9,464 bases of DNA from JBEKZQ01 sp049509675 (lineage in GTDB: Bacteria; Planctomycetota; Planctomycetia; Pirellulales; Thermoguttaceae). Shown here in pieces: positions 7,070 to 9,464 of this stretch; the first letter of the stretch is position 1, and every line of letters begins with the position of its first letter. The notes under the pieces are model-generated. The model worked only from the letters and a program-made list of their open reading frames with translations. It ran no database searches and was not told the DNA's origin. The stretch covers positions 1 to 9,464 of the forward strand of contig JBEKZQ010000250.1 in assembly GCA_049509675.1 (NCBI GenBank), written 5' to 3'. The position numbers and the translations under genes were made by a program.

Positions 7070-8338
7070 CTACTTCTTGCCGATGCACCAGAGGTTCTCG
7101 AAATCGCGGACGAAGATCCGGCCGCCCGAGACGGCCGGCGAGGAGCCGTTGCCCCAGCCATTGAGATTGCCGCCGCCGAGGACCTCGATCGTCGGGCCCG
7201 GCTTGACGACGTAGCTTTTTCCCGTGCTCACGAAATAGACGCGCCCGTCGGCCGTGGCGATGGGGCTGGCCAGCTTCGACACGCCTTCCAGCCGTGCGCT
7301 GGAGACCGCCGCGCCGCTGGAGAGTTTCAGGCATCCGATGACGCCCTCCTTCTGGACGTAGCAGATGTAGTCGCCGCAGACGACCGGCGAGGCGTAATCG
7401 CCCGGCACCTTGGCCTCCCGCCACTTCACGTGGGTCTTGGCCACGTCGCCTTCGCCGCCGGGATCGATGAGCAGGGCCGGCTCGTTGCCGCCCTTGGCCG
7501 TATAAACCAGGCTGCCGGCCGCGATCGGCGATTCGCCGAAACCGGGCGTCTTGCACCACCAGATCGGCTCGCCGCTGCCGGGATCCAGCCCTTCGAGCGT
7601 CTCGGCGCCGGCAATGACCATCTGCGGCTTGCCCTTGACCTGGAGGAAAAGCGGCGTGGTGTTATTGCAGTTTGCCTTGGTCCGCTTCTGCTCCCACTTC
7701 ACCGCGCCGGTCTTCTTGTCCAGACCTTGCAAGAAGGCAAGTCCCCGGGCCTGGTCGCAGAGCAGGATGACCGAGTCCTGGTAAAGGGCCAGACTGCTGC
7801 ACAGGCCGGGATTCAGGTTGAACGGGCCGGGACGCTCGTGCCGCCAGAGCAGCTTGCCGTCGAGGTCCACGGCCACGACCACCGCCGAGCCGAACCAGAC
7901 GTAGACGGCCTTGCCGTCCGTCACCGGCGTGGGCACGGCGTAAATGGCATAGCCCTCCTGGTGCGGGCCGTGGGCCACGTGCGTCTTCCACAACAACTTG
8001 CCGTCGCCGGCCTGATAGCAGGCAATGTCGTGGTCGGGGATTTCCTTGCGTGCCTCTTGCTCCTGGGTCTGCTTGGCCGCCGTGGTGAGGAAAACCCGAT
8101 CTGCCCAGACGATCGGGCTGGAGTGGCCGGTGGCGTCTTTGAGCGGGACCTTCCACAAGACGCCTTCCCCGCTCTTGCCGTCCCACTTTAGCGGCAGGTC
8201 CTTTTCGTCGCTGTAGCCCGAGCCCGTCGGACCGCGCCAGCCCGGCCAGTTGCCCGCCGTGCTCAGGGCGGGAATTGCCGCCAGCAACCCGGCCACGATC
8301 GTCCCTGCGAACACATTCCACAAACTGCTTCGGCTCAT
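7070..8338 (-). CDS. Exported PQQ-binding-like beta-propeller repeat protein
   Basis: A 422-residue protein. The frame is open further upstream to 8443, but the ATG at 8338 is preferred: GGGAG lies 8 bases upstream and a signal peptide follows at once (MSRSSLWNVFAGTIVAGLLAAIPALSTAG). The longer version would instead begin by translating a tandem DNA repeat. The mature protein begins NWPGWRGPTGSG, typical of planctomycete propeller proteins. It has repeated blade motifs of the PQQ/BamB type: DGKLLWKT (~112-119), DGKLLWRHE (~160-168), TGAVKWEQK (~210-218) and SGEPIWW (~255-261). SSPIV, ASPVVCGDYICYV, ASPIATADGRVYFV and SSPAVSGGRIFVRD mark successive blade strands. Such proteins fold as a 7- or 8-bladed propeller in the periplasm. 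The partner or ligand is unknown, and dehydrogenase activity should not be assumed from the PQQ label. It ends with TAG at 7070-7072. Confidence 0.85.
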   Translation of the reverse strand: MSRSSLWNVFAGTIVAGLLAAIPALSTAGNWPGWRGPTGSGYSDEKDLPLKWDGKSGEGVLWKVPLKDATGHSSPIVWADRVFLTTAAKQTQEQEARKEIPDHDIACYQAGDGKLLWKTHVAHGPHQEGYAIYAVPTPVTDGKAVYVWFGSAVVVAVDLDGKLLWRHERPGPFNLNPGLCSSLALYQDSVILLCDQARGLAFLQGLDKKTGAVKWEQKRTKANCNNTTPLFLQVKGKPQMVIAGAETLEGLDPGSGEPIWWCKTPGFGESPIAAGSLVYTAKGGNEPALLIDPGGEGDVAKTHVKWREAKVPGDYASPVVCGDYICYVQKEGVIGCLKLSSGAAVSSARLEGVSKLASPIATADGRVYFVSTGKSYVVKPGPTIEVLGGGNLNGWGNGSSPAVSGGRIFVRDFENLWCIGKK

Positions 8339-8366
8339 TGCTCGTGCTCCCAAATTGCCAATATCA

Positions 8367-8412
8367 GTGATGACCCGTTTTGCAGGATCGGTGATGACCC
8401 GTTTTGCAGGAT
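8367..8412. repeat. Two-copy tandem repeat, 22 bases identical, 24-base period
   Basis: A 22-base sequence starting GTGATGACCCGTTTTGCAGG occurs at 8367-8388 and again, without change, at 8391-8412; the bases CG separate the copies. It lies in the 144-base gap between the DUF6882-like gene and the beta-propeller gene, 29 to 74 bases upstream of the latter's start. It could be an operator with two sites, a remnant of a dispersed repeat family, or simple duplication. No other copy is seen in the window. Confidence 0.85.
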
Positions 8413-8482
8413 GCCCACCGTCTTCGCCGCCTGCTCGTGCCATGAATTGTCGGACATGGTTTGCGCTTGCCTCCTTACTGGA

Positions 8483-9193
8483 TTACGTCAAATGCTCCGT
8501 GAAGCCGATTTCCCTTCCACCGTCCTTGGTTGCCCTGAAAAACAGCCCGATGTCCTCACCCGTAGATAGTGTGAAGGTAAGTTCTTCTCCATCCCAGTCC
8601 TTGTCGATAAAACCCTTGTCGGAGCAATATGAAACAATGCGTTTCTTCATGTTTCCTGGTTGCCACATCAGGTTGGTGAAAGCTTCGTGGAAACCCTGGC
8701 GGTCAAGATCAGGCTGCGTATCGATCCGTGGGTCGGACAAAGTGACGACGACAACGCCGTTGTCATGCGCACAGCGATAGTAGCAACTCGCACCGCCAAG
8801 ACACGTCGCAACCATTGCCAGGGTGTGGCCGTCAGGTGCTCCACATTCCTCAATGAATTCGAAACGGTCGCGGAGGAAATCGACCAACCCGTAGGCGCGA
8901 GCAATGGCACGAACCCTGCGGCATAGTTCCAGGGTTGTTTTAGGAAAAGCGACCTTATCATTCGCATCAGCCCAGAGCCAGGTACCTGTGATCGCGGATT
9001 CCGTACCGAGAAACTGCAATTTGAATACCAAATCCTCGTTGAACGTAATAGTCGCCTCCTCGGTATTGAGCAACCATTGGTGTTCGCCTACGAGCGACGA
9101 AAGCCGCATTTGATTTTCAAATGCGTGGAATGCGCATCTGTCGAAAAGGTCTTGAAATGTCGGCATAATTGGATTGCGATGCAAGATGGACAA
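8483..9193 (-). CDS. DUF6882-like protein with a C-terminal extension
   Basis: A 236-residue protein starting at TTG (9193), chosen because GGAGG lies 7 bases upstream; the next in-frame ATG (9166, residue 10) has no ribosome binding site. No signal peptide or membrane segment is seen, so it is probably cytoplasmic. Residues ~12-155 follow the pattern I know as DUF6882: an N-terminal helix (FQDLFDRCAFHAFENQMRL), TEEATITFNEDLVFKLQFLGT, the hallmark TGTWLWADAN (69-78), a helical LCRRVRAIARAYGL, and the ATCLGGASCYYRCAHDNGVVVVTLSD strand region. Residues ~165-236 (FHEAFTNLMWQPGNMKKRIVSYC, then TFTLSTGEDIGLFFRATKDGG) form an added small domain I do not recognise. Function is unknown. The gene is clearly less GC-rich than its neighbours (29 of 60 bases in 9061-9120), consistent with acquisition or relaxed codon use. 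It stands alone, divergent from the next gene. Confidence 0.75.
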   Translation of the reverse strand: MSILHRNPIMPTFQDLFDRCAFHAFENQMRLSSLVGEHQWLLNTEEATITFNEDLVFKLQFLGTESAITGTWLWADANDKVAFPKTTLELCRRVRAIARAYGLVDFLRDRFEFIEECGAPDGHTLAMVATCLGGASCYYRCAHDNGVVVVTLSDPRIDTQPDLDRQGFHEAFTNLMWQPGNMKKRIVSYCSDKGFIDKDWDGEELTFTLSTGEDIGLFFRATKDGGREIGFTEHLT

Positions 9194-9200
9194 AACTAGG

Positions 9201-9205
9201 CCTCC
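9201..9205 (-). promoter_or_regulatory. Ribosome binding site deciding a TTG start
   Basis: On the minus strand, GGAGG is followed by 7 bases (CCTAGTT) and then TTG at 9193. This is a much better initiation context than that of the in-frame ATG 27 bases further in, so TTG is taken as the start of the DUF6882-like gene. Confidence 0.65.
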
Positions 9206-9252
9206 GAAACCGGGACGCAGCTAGCACCAAACGGTTTTTTGGGGAATTGGCG

Positions 9253-9281
9253 TTAACTTTGAGCGGTCTTGTTGTTATACT
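9253..9281 (+). promoter_or_regulatory. Probable sigma70-type promoter for the gene at 9320
   Basis: TTAACT (9253-9258) and TATACT (9276-9281) are separated by 17 bases, the ideal spacing; the -10 matches the consensus at five of six positions. It lies 38 bases before the ATG at 9320, in the 126-base divergent gap between that gene and the DUF6882-like gene. I found no equally clear promoter pointing the other way. Confidence 0.55.
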
Positions 9282-9319
9282 TCCGCGGCAGGGAATGCGA
9301 CAGCCAAGGAGGCATTGCC

Positions 9320-9464
9320 ATGGCCAAGGAAGGTCAAACGTTCGAACAATGGTTGCGTGGGGCAAAGGTCCCGCCCGAACAGTTGAGCGATCAACAACGG
9401 GCCATCCTCCATGCAGCGTTTCAGTTCCTTCAGCCTGGCAACGGGGACTATTCCAGTGCGCGAA
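9320..9464 (+). CDS. Unidentified protein, N-terminal part (3' partial)
   Basis: An ATG at 9320 follows AAGGAGG (9306-9312) by 7 bases and a good promoter, so it is very likely a real gene cut by the window edge. The 48 visible residues begin MAKEGQTFEQWLRGAKVPP and continue to LQPGNGDYSSAR. They are hydrophilic, probably helical, and have no signal peptide. From memory, the stretch EQLSDQQRAILHAAFQFLQ followed by DYSSAR resembles the N-terminus of planctomycete proteins related to transposases with helix-turn-helix domains. The fragment is too short to assign, so the function is left open. Confidence 0.6.
   Translation, partial: MAKEGQTFEQWLRGAKVPPEQLSDQQRAILHAAFQFLQPGNGDYSSAR

Noticed and set aside
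6938..8191. A 417-codon plus-strand frame opposite the beta-propeller gene
   Set aside because: It begins inside the inverted repeat and mirrors a gene with clear propeller blade motifs; it has no ribosome binding site and no recognisable domain.
8367..8412. CRISPR-like repeat
   Set aside because: Only two copies separated by 2 bases, with no spacers and no cas genes.
8339..8443. N-terminal extension of the beta-propeller protein through the tandem repeat (repeated PAKRVITD)
   Set aside because: The repeated peptide is simply the translation of the DNA repeat, and the extension would place 35 residues before a normal signal peptide; the ATG at 8338 has its own ribosome binding site.
9117..9365. 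An 82-codon minus-strand frame across the divergent promoter region
   Set aside because: It overlaps the starts and promoter region of two better supported genes and has no domain or ribosome binding site.

Overview
The window looks like chromosomal DNA of a planctomycete (Pirellulales-like), judged from gene content: an HzsA-related c-type cytochrome C-terminus, a Tat-exported DUF3500 protein, a PQQ-type beta-propeller protein, exported glycosidases, and high GC in most genes (for example 48 of 60 bases in 1441-1500). No gene was compared with a database; family names come from recognising conserved motifs.

Layout. Bases 3-713 (+) are the 3' end of an HzsA-related gene with a CxxCH haem motif, open at the left edge. 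Bases 841-3090 (+) encode an exported protein with a probable six-hairpin (alpha/alpha)6 glycosidase core. Four bases later, 3095-3667 (+) is the N-terminal half of a D-2-hydroxyacid dehydrogenase. It loses family similarity exactly where the Rossmann GxGxxG domain should begin, and its last ~38 codons run through what looks like the promoter/leader of the next gene. Bases 3674-5701 (+) encode an intact exported GH51-type alpha-L-arabinofuranosidase. Bases 5878-6924 (+) encode a Tat-exported DUF3500 protein. The convergent gap 6925-7069 holds an imperfect REP-like inverted repeat. Bases 7070-8338 (-) encode an exported PQQ-like beta-propeller protein, with a near-perfect 22-base tandem repeat (24-base period) just upstream. 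Bases 8483-9193 (-) encode a DUF6882-like protein with a TTG start and clearly lower GC. A divergent promoter region leads to a gene at 9320 (+) that runs off the right edge.

Functionally, the left and middle parts suggest extracytoplasmic polysaccharide breakdown (two glycosidases) together with the exported DUF3500, propeller and haem proteins typical of planctomycetes. They do not form an obvious single pathway. No defence system, CRISPR array, tRNA, rRNA or complete mobile element is visible. The points most worth following are the truncated dehydrogenase junction, the two short repeat structures in the intergenic gaps, the unassigned glycosidase, and the compositionally distinct DUF6882-like gene.
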